A stretch of DNA of 21,648 nucleotides from Gammaproteobacteria bacterium (lineage in GTDB: Bacteria > Pseudomonadota > Gammaproteobacteria > GCA-001735895): contig WGBK01000186.1 of assembly GCA_015494335.1 (NCBI GenBank), positions 1 to 21,648 on the forward strand, given 5' to 3'. A program made the translations under genes and the position numbers. Of the stretch, positions 1 through 6,698 are shown piece by piece (positions within the stretch are counted from its first letter, which is position 1; each line of letters opens with the position of its first letter). The notes under the pieces were generated by a model. The model made no database searches, was not told the DNA's origin, and saw nothing but the letters and a program-made list of their open reading frames with translations.

Positions 1-297
1 ATCCGTATCCGTCTCAAGGCCTTCGATCATCGTCTGATCGATCGCTCCGCCGCCGAGATCGTCGAGACCGCTAAGCGTACCGGCGCCCGCGTCAAGGGGC
101 CGATCCCGCTGCCGACGCGCAAGGAGCGCTTTACCGTGCTGATCTCGCCGCATGTCAACAAGGATGCGCGCGACCAGTACGAGATCCGCACCCACAAGCG
201 CCTGATGGATATTGTCGATCCCACCGACAAGACCGTCGATGCGCTGATGAAGCTGGATCTCGCCGCCGGCGTGGATGTTCAGATCAAGCTGAACTGA
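1..297 (+). CDS. rpsJ: 30S ribosomal protein S10 (3' part)
   Basis: S10 sits in the head of the 30S subunit and, as NusE, also joins NusB in transcription antitermination complexes. The reading frame is open from the first base and gives 98 residues ending in DVQIKLN. It matches E. coli S10 (103 residues) from about residue 6 onward, including GPIPLPTRKERFTVL and HVNKDARDQYEIRTHKRL, so only about five N-terminal codons are missing off the left edge. The 192-base gap to rplC is much longer than any other gap in the ribosomal block, and a promoter lies in it. This suggests that rpsJ is transcribed mainly with genes to its left. In related bacteria those are rpsL, rpsG, fusA and tuf, which cannot be seen here. 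Confidence 0.97.
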   Translation: MRIRLKAFDHRLIDRSAAEIVETAKRTGARVKGPIPLPTRKERFTVLISPHVNKDARDQYEIRTHKRLMDIVDPTDKTVDALMKLDLAAGVDVQIKLN

Positions 298-305
298 GTC
301 GTTTT

Positions 306-319
306 CCGGGTGCTCCCGG
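306..319 (+). other. Small hairpin after rpsJ
   Basis: CCGGG, loop TGCT, CCCGG: a 5-bp perfect stem beginning nine bases after the rpsJ stop codon. No T-run follows (the next bases are GGGCGCTT), so it is not a standard intrinsic terminator. It could protect the 3' end of the upstream message or cause pausing. This is seen in the sequence; any function is a guess. Confidence 0.3.
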
Positions 320-368
320 GGGCGCTTGCAACAGAGTCGAAAAAGGGTTGGTGAAGGCGCAATATCGC

Positions 369-397
369 TTAACTAATCTGTAATATTCTGTTATAGT
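369..397 (+). promoter_or_regulatory. Sigma70 promoter for rplC-rpmJ operon
   Basis: TTAACT at 369-374 (4 of 6 consensus) and TATAGT at 392-397 (5 of 6) are separated by exactly 17 bases. The following stretch, GCGCGCCC, is a G+C-rich discriminator of the kind found at rRNA and ribosomal protein promoters under stringent (ppGpp/DksA) control. The transcription start should fall near 404, giving an rplC leader of about 86 bases. The promoter is absent from this position in E. coli, where the S10 promoter lies before rpsJ. Assignment is by hexamer match and context only. Confidence 0.65.
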
Positions 398-408
398 GCG
401 CGCCCTTC

Positions 409-438
409 CGGCTTGGCGGTCCCTGCTCCGTCAAGCCG
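409..438 (+). promoter_or_regulatory. Leader hairpin upstream of rplC
   Basis: CGGCTTGGCGG (409-419) pairs with CCGTCAAGCCG (428-438) as an 11-bp RNA stem containing one G-U pair and an 8-base loop, TCCCTGCT. It begins a few bases after the predicted start at about 404 and is followed by TTGGTTTATAAAA, which is U-rich but not a clean tract. A 5'-terminal hairpin could stabilise the message, or it could belong to an autogenous control site. In E. coli, L4 controls the S10 operon through leader hairpins, and rplD is the second gene downstream here. That link is inference. Confidence 0.4.
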
Positions 439-489
439 TTGGTTTATAAAAGCTGTGAAAAATCAGCAAGATATGATTAGAGGTTAACA

Positions 490-1122
490 ATGTCTCTCGG
501 TTTAGTTGGACGTAAAATTGGTATGACACGGATCTTCTCCGAAGATGGCGTATCGACTCCGGTCACCGTCATCCAGGTAGAGCCGAATCGCGTGTCTCAG
601 CTCAAGACTGTGGACACCGACGGCTACAACGCGATCCAGGTCGCGGTAGGTTCGCGTCGCCCTAATCGTGTCACCAAGCCGCAGGCGGGCCACTTCCGCA
701 AGGCGGGTATCGAGCCGGCGCGCAAATGTGTCGAGTTCCGCGTCGACAAGCCGGAAGAGTTCGAGCTGGGCGCCGAGATCAAGGTCGATATCTTCGAGGA
801 AGGCCAGATGGTTGATGTCTCTGGCACCACCATCGGCAAGGGCTTCGCCGGCGTCATCAAGCGTCACAACTTCCACATGCAGGACGCCACCCACGGCAAC
901 TCGATTTCGCATCGTGCGCCGGGTTCCATCGGCCAGAACCAGACCCCGGGTCGCGTGTTCAAGGGCAAGAAGATGGCGGGCCACATGGGTGCGGTCAAGC
1001 AGACCACGCAGAACCTGAAGGTGGTACGCGTGGATGTCGAGAGAAACCTGCTGCTGGTCAAGGGCGCGGTGCCGGGCTCCAAGAGTTCCGATGTCGTGGT
1101 CAAGCCCGCGGTGAAAAGCTAA
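490..1122 (+). CDS. rplC: 50S ribosomal protein L3
   Basis: L3 binds 23S rRNA early in assembly; its long central loop reaches toward the peptidyl transferase centre. The protein is 210 residues (E. coli 209) and starts SLGLVGRKIGMTRIF. Strong family marks are GKGFAGVIKRHNF, DATHGNSISHR and PGSIGQNQTPGRVFKGKKM. Q151 corresponds to the glutamine that PrmB methylates in E. coli (Q150). The ATG is preceded by AGAGG at 479-483, spaced 6 bases. It is the first gene after the internal promoter and leader, so it probably heads the long rplC-rpmJ transcription unit. Confidence 0.98.
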   Translation: MSLGLVGRKIGMTRIFSEDGVSTPVTVIQVEPNRVSQLKTVDTDGYNAIQVAVGSRRPNRVTKPQAGHFRKAGIEPARKCVEFRVDKPEEFELGAEIKVDIFEEGQMVDVSGTTIGKGFAGVIKRHNFHMQDATHGNSISHRAPGSIGQNQTPGRVFKGKKMAGHMGAVKQTTQNLKVVRVDVERNLLLVKGAVPGSKSSDVVVKPAVKS

Positions 1123-1136
1123 GAGATCAACGAGTG

Positions 1137-1742
1137 ATGGATATTTCAGTACATAACTCAGACAAGAGTGTGTCGGTTTCCGATGCGGCCTTTGGCGCCG
1201 ACTTCAACGAAGCCCTGGTACACCAGCTTGTCGTGACCTACATGGCCGGATCCCGTACCGGCACCAAGGCGCAGAAGAATCGCTCCGCCGTGCGCGGCGG
1301 CGGCGCCAAGCCTTGGCGACAGAAGGGCACCGGTCGCGCCCGAGCCGGCACCATCCGCAGCCCGCTGTGGCGCAAGGGTGGCGTGACCTTCGCGGCCCAG
1401 CCCCGCGACTTCAGCAAGAAGCTGAACAAGAAGATGTATCGCGCGGGCCTGCGCAGCATCGTTTCCGAGCTGCTGCGTCAGGATCGCCTGATCGTGGTCG
1501 AGGAAATGAAGGTCGCCGAGCCGAAGACCCGCCTGATGGCGCAGAAGATGGCCGAACTCGGCGCCGACAATGCGCTGGTGCTGACCGACGGTCTCGATTC
1601 CGATCTGTACCTGGCCGCGCGCAACATCCCGCAGCTGATGGTGATGGATGTGGCGGTCGTCGACCCGGTCAACCTGGTGCGCTTCGAAAAGGTCGTCATC
1701 GACCAGGCGGCACTGAAAAAGCTCGAGGAGCGTCTGTCATGA
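1137..1742 (+). CDS. rplD: 50S ribosomal protein L4
   Basis: L4 lines the nascent-peptide exit tunnel through an extended loop and helps nucleate 50S assembly. In E. coli it also represses its own S10 operon. The product is 201 residues, the same length as E. coli L4, with the loop signature KPWRQKGTGRARAGT followed by SPLWRKGGVTFAAQPRDF. An in-frame GTG lies directly before the ATG (1134-1139). I chose the ATG at 1137 because it gives the family length, with AAGAG at 1121-1125 as ribosome binding site. The TGA stop overlaps the rplW start codon (ATGA at 1739-1742), so the two are probably translationally coupled. Confidence 0.97.
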   Translation: MDISVHNSDKSVSVSDAAFGADFNEALVHQLVVTYMAGSRTGTKAQKNRSAVRGGGAKPWRQKGTGRARAGTIRSPLWRKGGVTFAAQPRDFSKKLNKKMYRAGLRSIVSELLRQDRLIVVEEMKVAEPKTRLMAQKMAELGADNALVLTDGLDSDLYLAARNIPQLMVMDVAVVDPVNLVRFEKVVIDQAALKKLEERLS

Positions 1743-2038
1743 ACCAAGAACGAATTTTTCAGATCATTCGCGCGCCGCACATCTCAGAAAAGGCGGCGCT
1801 GATGGGTGAAGGCTCCAATCAGCATGTCTTCAAGGTATCCACCGATGCCCGGAAGTCCGAGATCAAGGAAGCCGTCGAACAGCTCTTCGATGTCAAGGTC
1901 GCCAAGGTGCGTACCGTCAACGTCAAGGGCAAGACCAAGCGCCAGGGCGCTCGCTTCGGCAAGCGCAGCGACTGGAAGAAGGCCTATGTCTCGCTCGAGC
2001 CGGGCCAGGAAATCGACATGTCGGCTGTAGGTGGATAA
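1739..2038 (+). CDS. rplW: 50S ribosomal protein L23
   Basis: L23 sits at the exit of the peptide tunnel and is the docking site for trigger factor and the signal recognition particle. The protein has 99 residues (E. coli 100). The N-terminal segment QIIRAPHISEKAA contains E17, equivalent to the glutamate at position 18 in E. coli that contacts trigger factor. The tunnel-lining loop with GKTKRQGARFGKRSDWKKAYV is typical. The start codon overlaps the rplD stop by four bases. Confidence 0.98.
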   Translation: MNQERIFQIIRAPHISEKAALMGEGSNQHVFKVSTDARKSEIKEAVEQLFDVKVAKVRTVNVKGKTKRQGARFGKRSDWKKAYVSLEPGQEIDMSAVGG

Positions 2039-2041
2039 GCA

Positions 2042-2869
2042 ATGGCACTGATTAAAGCAAAACCGACTTCTCCGGGGCGCCGTTTCGTCGTCCAGGTCAA
2101 GACTCCGGGTCTGCACAAGGGCAAGCCCTTTGAAGGTCTGGTCGAGAAGAAATCCAAGACCGGCGGCCGCAACAACGCGGGTCGCATCACCACCCGTCAT
2201 CGCGGTGGCGGTCACAAGAAGCGCTATCGTCTGATCGACTTCAAGCGCAACAAGGACGGCATCGATGCGGTCGTCGAGCGCATCGAATACGATCCGAACC
2301 GCAGTGCGCACATCGCCCTGCTCAAGTACATGGACGGCGAGCGTCGTTACATCATCGCGCCCAAGGGCGTGCAGGCCGGCGACGTGCTGCGCTCCGGTGA
2401 TGATGCCGGCATCAAGAACGGCAACTGCCTGCCGCTGCGCAACATCCCGGTGGGTTCGGTGATCCACGCGATCGAGCTGAAACCCGGCAAGGGTGCCCAA
2501 CTGGCCCGCAGCGCCGGCACCTCGGCCCAGCTGGTGGCCCGCGAAGGCGCCTACGCCACGCTGCGTCTTCGCTCCGGCGAGATGCGCAAGGTGCTGTCCG
2601 AATGTCGCGCCACCCTCGGCGAGGTCAGCAATGGCGAGCACAGCCTGCGCTCCCTGGGCAAGGCCGGCGCCAGCCGCTGGCGCGGCGTCCGTCCCACCGT
2701 ACGCGGTGTGGCGATGAACCCGGTCGACCACCCCCATGGTGGCGGCGAGGGTCGTACCTCCGGCGGCCGTCATCCGGTATCGCCCTGGGGTATGCCGACC
2801 AAGGGTTACAAGACCAGAACCAACAAGCGTACCGACAAGTTGATTGTCCGTCGCAGGAACAAGAGGTAA
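2042..2869 (+). CDS. rplB: 50S ribosomal protein L2
   Basis: L2 is one of the most conserved 50S proteins; it is needed for subunit association and for shaping the peptidyl transferase centre. The length is 275 residues (E. coli 273). An N-terminal OB-like domain is followed by an SH3-like domain. The C-terminal stretch NPVDHPHGGGEGRTSGG contains the invariant histidine equivalent to E. coli H229. The basic tail ends KRTDKLIVRRRNKR. The ATG at 2042 follows the rplW stop by three bases, with GGTGGATAAGC before it acting as a weak ribosome binding site. Confidence 0.98.
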   Translation: MALIKAKPTSPGRRFVVQVKTPGLHKGKPFEGLVEKKSKTGGRNNAGRITTRHRGGGHKKRYRLIDFKRNKDGIDAVVERIEYDPNRSAHIALLKYMDGERRYIIAPKGVQAGDVLRSGDDAGIKNGNCLPLRNIPVGSVIHAIELKPGKGAQLARSAGTSAQLVAREGAYATLRLRSGEMRKVLSECRATLGEVSNGEHSLRSLGKAGASRWRGVRPTVRGVAMNPVDHPHGGGEGRTSGGRHPVSPWGMPTKGYKTRTNKRTDKLIVRRRNKR

Positions 2870-2875
2870 GCCGTC

Positions 2876-3151
2876 GTGCCACGTTCACTGAAAAAAGGCC
2901 CCTTCGTCGATCACCACCTGATGAAAAAGGTGATGACCGCAGTCGAGACCAACAACAAGCGCCCGATCAAGACCTGGTCGCGCCGCTCCATGGTGGTACC
3001 GGAAATGGTCGGTCTGACCATCGCCGTCCACAACGGGCGCCAGCACGTGCCGGTGCTGATCAATGAAAACATGGTGGGCCACAAGCTGGGCGAGTTCTCG
3101 CTGACTCGCACCTATCGCGGCCACATCGTTGACAAGAAGGCGAAAAGGTAA
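2876..3151 (+). CDS. rpsS: 30S ribosomal protein S19 (GTG start)
   Basis: S19 lies in the head of the 30S subunit with S13 and touches the intersubunit bridge near the A site. The product is 91 residues (E. coli 92). It begins PRSLKKGPFVDHHL after the initiator, the hallmark N-terminus of the family. The core WSRRSMVVPEMVGLTIAVHNG and the tail TRTYRGHIVDKKAKR are also typical. Initiation is at GTG, the only start among the complete ribosomal genes here that is not ATG. AGAGG at 2862-2866, nine bases upstream and overlapping the rplB stop region, supports it. No in-frame ATG exists near this position. Confidence 0.97.
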   Translation: MPRSLKKGPFVDHHLMKKVMTAVETNNKRPIKTWSRRSMVVPEMVGLTIAVHNGRQHVPVLINENMVGHKLGEFSLTRTYRGHIVDKKAKR

Positions 3152-3156
3152 TCGTT

Positions 3157-3489
3157 ATGCAAGTTTCTGCAAAACATCGTTACGCCCGCATCTCGCCGCA
3201 GAAGGCTCGGCTGGTGGCCGACCAGGTGCGCGGCATGCCGGTCGACAAGGCGCTGACGCTGCTCAAGTTCAGCAACAAGAAGGCCGCCGAACTGGTGCGC
3301 AAGGTACTGGAATCCGCGATTGCCAATGCCGAGCACAACGACGGTGCCGACATCGACGAACTCAAGGTCTCCGCGATCTTCGTCGACCAGGGTCCGACCA
3401 TGAAGCGCATGCGTGCGCGTGCCAAGGGTCGTGGCAACCGAATCATCAAGCGGACCAGTCACATTACCGTGACGGTTGCCGACAGCTAA
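3157..3489 (+). CDS. rplV: 50S ribosomal protein L22
   Basis: L22 binds all domains of 23S rRNA, and its long beta-hairpin forms part of the exit tunnel constriction where macrolides and arrest peptides act. It is 110 residues, identical in length to E. coli. It opens QVSAKHRYARISPQKARLVADQVRG and carries the hairpin region KRMRARAKGRGNRIIKRTSHITV near residues 85-107, with no insertion or deletion apparent in the hairpin. It starts at ATG six bases after the rpsS stop. Confidence 0.98.
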   Translation: MQVSAKHRYARISPQKARLVADQVRGMPVDKALTLLKFSNKKAAELVRKVLESAIANAEHNDGADIDELKVSAIFVDQGPTMKRMRARAKGRGNRIIKRTSHITVTVADS

Positions 3490-3505
3490 TCAAGAAGAGG
3501 CGCAG

Positions 3506-4183
3506 ATGGGACAGAAAGTACATCCGACCGGTATCCGCCTGGGTATCGCAACCGACTGGAATTCCAAGTGGTATGCGAACTCCGGTGATTTCGCCGATTA
3601 CCTGAACGAGGACCTGAAGGTTCGCGAGTTCATCAAGAAGAAGCTCGAGCAGGCCGCGGTCAGCAAGATCAGCATCGCGCGTCCGGCCAAGTCGATCGTG
3701 ATCACGATCCACACCGCGCGCCCGGGCATCATCATCGGCAAGAAGGGCGAGGATATCGAGAAGCTGCGCCGCGAGGTGGCCGAGAAGGTCAAACTGCCGA
3801 TCAACAACGTCAAGATCAGCATCGAGGAGATCCGCAAGCCGGAACTGGACGCGATGCTGGTGGCCGAAGGCATTGCCCAGCAGCTGGAACGCCGCGTCAT
3901 GTTCCGTCGCGCGATGCGCCGCTCGGTGCAGAACGCCATGCGCCTCGGCGCCGAAGGCATCAAGATCAATGTCTCCGGTCGCCTCAACGGCGCCGAGATC
4001 GCGCGCAATGAATGGTATCGCGAGGGTCGTGTGCCGCTGCACACGCTGCGCGCCGACATCGATTACGGTTTTGCCGAAGCGCTGACCACCTACGGGATCC
4101 TCGGCATCAAGGTGTGGATCTACAAGGGCGAGGTCTTCGATCTGGAATCCAAGAACGCTTCTTCGCGGAAGCAGGGCAAATAA
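3506..4183 (+). CDS. rpsC: 30S ribosomal protein S3
   Basis: S3 forms the mRNA entry pore with S4 and S5 and contributes helicase activity on structured mRNA. The product has 225 residues (E. coli 233). The N-terminus GQKVHPTGIRLGI is universal. A type II KH domain contains RPGIIIGKKGEDIEKLR, with the GKKG loop intact, and the C-terminal domain holds RAMRRSVQNAMRLGAEGIK. The ATG at 3506 has AAGAGG at 3495-3500, five bases upstream. The frame stays open upstream to 3476, but those ten residues are not family-like. It is shorter than E. coli at the C-terminus, ending after SSRKQGK. Confidence 0.97.
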   Translation: MGQKVHPTGIRLGIATDWNSKWYANSGDFADYLNEDLKVREFIKKKLEQAAVSKISIARPAKSIVITIHTARPGIIIGKKGEDIEKLRREVAEKVKLPINNVKISIEEIRKPELDAMLVAEGIAQQLERRVMFRRAMRRSVQNAMRLGAEGIKINVSGRLNGAEIARNEWYREGRVPLHTLRADIDYGFAEALTTYGILGIKVWIYKGEVFDLESKNASSRKQGK

Positions 4184-4193
4184 GGGTTGAGTC

Positions 4194-4607
4194 ATGTTAC
4201 AGCCTAAACGAACCAAGTTCAGAAAGCAGTTCAAGGGTCGCAATCGCGGCCTGGCGATGACCGGCAACAAGGTCAGCTTCGGTCAGTATGGCCTGCAGGC
4301 CACCGAGCGCGGCCGCATGACGGCACGCCAGATCGAGGCCGCGCGTCGCGCCATGACCCGCCACATCAAGCGTGGCGGCAAGATCTGGATCCGCGTGTTC
4401 CCGGATGTGCCGATTTCCAAGAAGCCCCTCGAAGTGCGCATGGGCAAGGGCAAGGGCAACGTCGAATACTGGGTCTGCAAGATCCAGCCCGGTCGCGTGC
4501 TCTACGAGATGGAAGGCGTCAGCGAGGAAATCGCCCGTCAGGCCTTCAAGCTGGCTGCGGCCAAGCTTCCGTTTAAAACCCACTTCGTAGTCAGGCAGGT
4601 GATGTGA
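4194..4607 (+). CDS. rplP: 50S ribosomal protein L16
   Basis: L16 sits between the central protuberance and the L7/L12 stalk base and helps position A-site tRNA. It has 137 residues (E. coli 136), starting LQPKRTKFRKQFKGRNRG. The segment VRMGKGKGNVEYWV includes R82, equivalent to the E. coli arginine 81 that is hydroxylated by the 2-oxoglutarate oxygenase YcfD/RoxA. Whether that enzyme is present cannot be seen here. The stop codon overlaps the next start as TGATG at 4605-4609, implying coupling to rpmC. Confidence 0.98.
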   Translation: MLQPKRTKFRKQFKGRNRGLAMTGNKVSFGQYGLQATERGRMTARQIEAARRAMTRHIKRGGKIWIRVFPDVPISKKPLEVRMGKGKGNVEYWVCKIQPGRVLYEMEGVSEEIARQAFKLAAAKLPFKTHFVVRQVM

Positions 4608-4807
4608 TGGACGCGAAAGAACTTCGTTCCAAGACCGAACAGGAATTGCGTGAGGAACTGCACGCGCTGCTCAAGGAGCAGTTCAACCTGAGAATGCAGA
4701 AGGCGATCGGCCAGGCCGCTCGCACCGACCAGTTCAAGAAAGTCCGCCGCAACATTGCGCGCGTGAAGACGATCATGAACGAGAAACGCCAGAACAAGGG
4801 TGAATGA
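4607..4807 (+). CDS. rpmC: 50S ribosomal protein L29
   Basis: L29 is a small helical protein at the tunnel exit next to L23. The product is 66 residues (E. coli 63). It reads MDAKELRSKTEQELREEL and then LLKEQFNLRMQKAIGQ, an all-alpha pattern rich in K and E that is typical of the family. The ATG at 4607 lies inside the rplP stop region (TGATG). An in-frame GTG at 4604 would add a single methionine and is less likely. The stop TGA overlaps an ATG at 4804. Confidence 0.97.
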   Translation: MDAKELRSKTEQELREELHALLKEQFNLRMQKAIGQAARTDQFKKVRRNIARVKTIMNEKRQNKGE

Positions 4808-4809
4808 TC

Positions 4810-5067
4810 ATGAGTGAAGAGAAGGTATTGCGAACCCAGACGGGTTCCGTGATCAGCGACCGGATGGACAAGACCATCACCGTTCTGATCGAGCGCAAGG
4901 TCAAGCACCCGCTGTACGGCAAGTTCGTCAAGAAGTCGACCAAGCTGCACGTGCATGACGAAAACAACGAATGTTCCATTGGCGATGTCGTGCGCATCAC
5001 CGAGTGCCGCCCGCTGTCCAAGTCCAAGAGCTGGAAGCTGGTGGAAATCGTCGAGAAGGCGAGCTGA
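4810..5067 (+). CDS. rpsQ: 30S ribosomal protein S17
   Basis: S17 is an OB-fold primary binding protein of the 30S body. From the ATG at 4810 it is 85 residues (E. coli 84), with SDRMDKTITVLIERKVKHP, YGKFVKKSTKLHVHDENN and ECRPLSKSKSW. A second in-frame ATG at 4804 overlaps the rpmC stop. I prefer 4810 because GGTGA at 4799-4803 is then spaced six bases, and the protein begins MSEEKVL without an extra MI. In E. coli it ends the S10 operon; here I see no terminator or promoter in the 27 bases before rplN. Confidence 0.95.
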   Translation: MSEEKVLRTQTGSVISDRMDKTITVLIERKVKHPLYGKFVKKSTKLHVHDENNECSIGDVVRITECRPLSKSKSWKLVEIVEKAS

Positions 5068-5094
5068 ACGCGACTACAGGTTGAGGAATTCACA

Positions 5095-5463
5095 ATGATT
5101 CAAATGCAAACCATTCTGACCGCGGCGGACAACAGCGGTGCGCGTCGCGTTCAGTGCATCAAGGTGCTCGGCGGCTCCAAGCGTCGCTACGCCGGCATCG
5201 GCGACATCATCAAGGTCAGCATCAAGGATGCGATCCCGCGCGGCAAGGTCAAGAAGGGCGAGGTCTACAACGCCGTCGTCGTGCGCACCGCCAAGGGCGT
5301 GCGCCGCCCCGATGGTTCGCTGATCAAGTTCGACGGCAATGCCGCGGTAATCCTGAACAACAACCTGCAGCCGATCGGCACCCGTATCTTCGGACCGGTA
5401 ACGCGCGAACTGCGCGGCGAGAAGTTCATGAAGATCATCTCGCTGGCACCTGAAGTCCTGTAA
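5095..5463 (+). CDS. rplN: 50S ribosomal protein L14
   Basis: L14 forms intersubunit bridges with helix 44 of 16S rRNA and is the binding platform for the silencing factor RsfS. It has 122 residues, one fewer than E. coli. The single-residue deletion falls in the loop LNNNLQPIGTRIFGP, where E. coli reads NNNSEQPIG. Other marks are TAADNSGARRVQCIKVLGG at the N-terminus and RELRGEKFMKIISLAPEVL at the C-terminus. The ribosome binding site GAGG precedes the ATG. In E. coli it is the first spc gene with its own promoter; here it appears to be read through from rplC. Confidence 0.98.
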   Translation: MIQMQTILTAADNSGARRVQCIKVLGGSKRRYAGIGDIIKVSIKDAIPRGKVKKGEVYNAVVVRTAKGVRRPDGSLIKFDGNAAVILNNNLQPIGTRIFGPVTRELRGEKFMKIISLAPEVL

Positions 5464-5479
5464 TTCGTAGGGTAACGAC

Positions 5480-5797
5480 ATGTACAAAATCAAGAAGGGT
5501 GACGAAGTCATCGTGATCGCCGGCCGCAGCAAGGGTCAGCGCGGCGTTGTGCTCAAGCGCATCGACGAAGACCGTCTGCTGGTCGAAGGCGTCAACATGA
5601 TCAAGAAGCATGTGAAGCCGAACCCGAACAGCGGGCAGCCGGGCGGCATCATCGAGCGCGAAGCGCCGATCCAGCAGTCCAATGTCATGATCTTCAACCC
5701 GGCTACCGGAAAGGGTGATCGTGTTGGATTCAAGATCCTCGAGGACGAGCGCAAGGTGCGTTACTTCAAGTCCAATGGCGAAGTCATCGACGTATAA
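5480..5797 (+). CDS. rplX: 50S ribosomal protein L24
   Basis: L24 is one of the two proteins that start 50S assembly, and it sits near the tunnel exit. The product is 105 residues (E. coli 104). A KOW motif occupies about residues 4-31 (IKKGDEVIVIAGRSKGQRG). GVNMIKKHVKPNPN and the glycine-rich GQPGGIIEREAPI follow, both typical. It is followed 12 bases later by rplE. In E. coli the S8 repressor site lies at this junction; I did not find a clear copy of it here. Confidence 0.98.
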   Translation: MYKIKKGDEVIVIAGRSKGQRGVVLKRIDEDRLLVEGVNMIKKHVKPNPNSGQPGGIIEREAPIQQSNVMIFNPATGKGDRVGFKILEDERKVRYFKSNGEVIDV

Positions 5798-5809
5798 CGG
5801 TAAGCCAAA

Positions 5810-6349
5810 ATGACCAGACTAGAAAAAATCTATCGCGAATCCGTCATGCCCCAGCTGCAGGACGAGTTCAAGTACGCATCGCCGATGCAGATCCCGAAGG
5901 TGACCAAGATCACTCTCAACATGGGTCTGGGTGATGCCGTGGGTGACAAGAAGGTGATCGAGAGCGCGGTCAACGACCTGGCGCTGATTGCCGGACAGAA
6001 GCCGATCGTCACCCTCAGCCGCAAGGCCATCGCGGGCTTCAAGATCCGCGAGAACTGGCCCATCGGCTGCAAGGTCACGCTGCGCAAGGAGCGGATGTAC
6101 GAGTTCATGGATCGCCTGATCAATTTCGCGATTCCGCGTATCCGTGACTTCCGCGGCCTCAGCCCGAAGGCCTTCGATGGTCGCGGCAACTACAACATGG
6201 GAATCACCGAGCACATCGTGTTCCCGGAAATCGATTACGACAAGATCGACAAGCTGCGGGGGTTGAACATTACCTTCACCACCACCGCGACAACCGACGA
6301 GGAAGGTCGTGCGCTGCTTTCGGCGTTCAACTTCCCGTTCAAGCAATAA
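5810..6349 (+). CDS. rplE: 50S ribosomal protein L5
   Basis: L5 binds 5S rRNA in the central protuberance and contacts P-site tRNA and S13. It has 179 residues, the same as E. coli. Recognisable stretches are PKVTKITLNMGLGDAV, KAIAGFKIRENWPIGCKVTL and DFRGLSPKAFDGRGNYN, followed by GITEHIVFPEIDYDKID. It starts at ATG with GGTAAG just upstream. The following gap of 29 bases to rpsN is among the longest in this unit but holds no obvious signal. Confidence 0.98.
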   Translation: MTRLEKIYRESVMPQLQDEFKYASPMQIPKVTKITLNMGLGDAVGDKKVIESAVNDLALIAGQKPIVTLSRKAIAGFKIRENWPIGCKVTLRKERMYEFMDRLINFAIPRIRDFRGLSPKAFDGRGNYNMGITEHIVFPEIDYDKIDKLRGLNITFTTTATTDEEGRALLSAFNFPFKQ

Positions 6350-6378
6350 ACGCAAGACGAGCAAACAGGTTACGAGAT

Positions 6379-6684
6379 ATGGCTAAACGATCCATGGTTC
6401 AGCGCGAAGTGAAACGCCGCAAGCTGGCCGCCAAGTACGCGGCCAAGCGCGCCGCCCTGAAGGCCCTGATCAGCAACCCTGAGACTCCCTACGAGGAGAA
6501 GATGGCTGCGGTAGAGGCCCTGCAGAGACTCCCGCGCGATTCGGCTTACGTGCGCCAGCGCAACCGCTGCCGCGTCACTGGTCGTCCGCATGGTTTCTAT
6601 CGCAAGTTCGGCCTGGGTCGCAACAAGCTGCGCGAAGCCGCGATGCGCGGCGATGTTCCGGGCCTGGTCAAGGCCAGCTGGTAA
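6379..6684 (+). CDS. rpsN: 30S ribosomal protein S14 (long, zinc-free form)
   Basis: S14 completes the 30S head late in assembly. The product has 101 residues, equal to E. coli. It is the long C-minus form: the paired CxxC zinc motif of short S14 proteins is missing, and only a single cysteine occurs in RQRNRCRVTGRPHGF. The C-terminus REAAMRGDVPGLVKASW is typical. It therefore should not need zinc, unlike L36 encoded in the same operon. Confidence 0.98.
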   Translation: MAKRSMVQREVKRRKLAAKYAAKRAALKALISNPETPYEEKMAAVEALQRLPRDSAYVRQRNRCRVTGRPHGFYRKFGLGRNKLREAAMRGDVPGLVKASW

Positions 6685-6698
6685 GGAGAGCAAGAGAA

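Noticed and set aside
1784..2773. 329-codon open frame antisense to rplW and rplB
   Set aside because: It is a shadow of two ribosomal genes that are conserved over their full length, with no independent start signal.
3476..3505. Longer start for rpsC
   Set aside because: The extra residues MPTANQEEAQ overlap the rplV end and are not found in S3; the ATG at 3506 has AAGAGG five bases upstream and gives the universal MGQKVHP start.
5068..5094. Separate spc-operon promoter before rplN
   Set aside because: The 27-base gap has no -10-like hexamer at a usable distance from a -35, and I saw none in the end of rpsQ; transcription from rplC seems sufficient.
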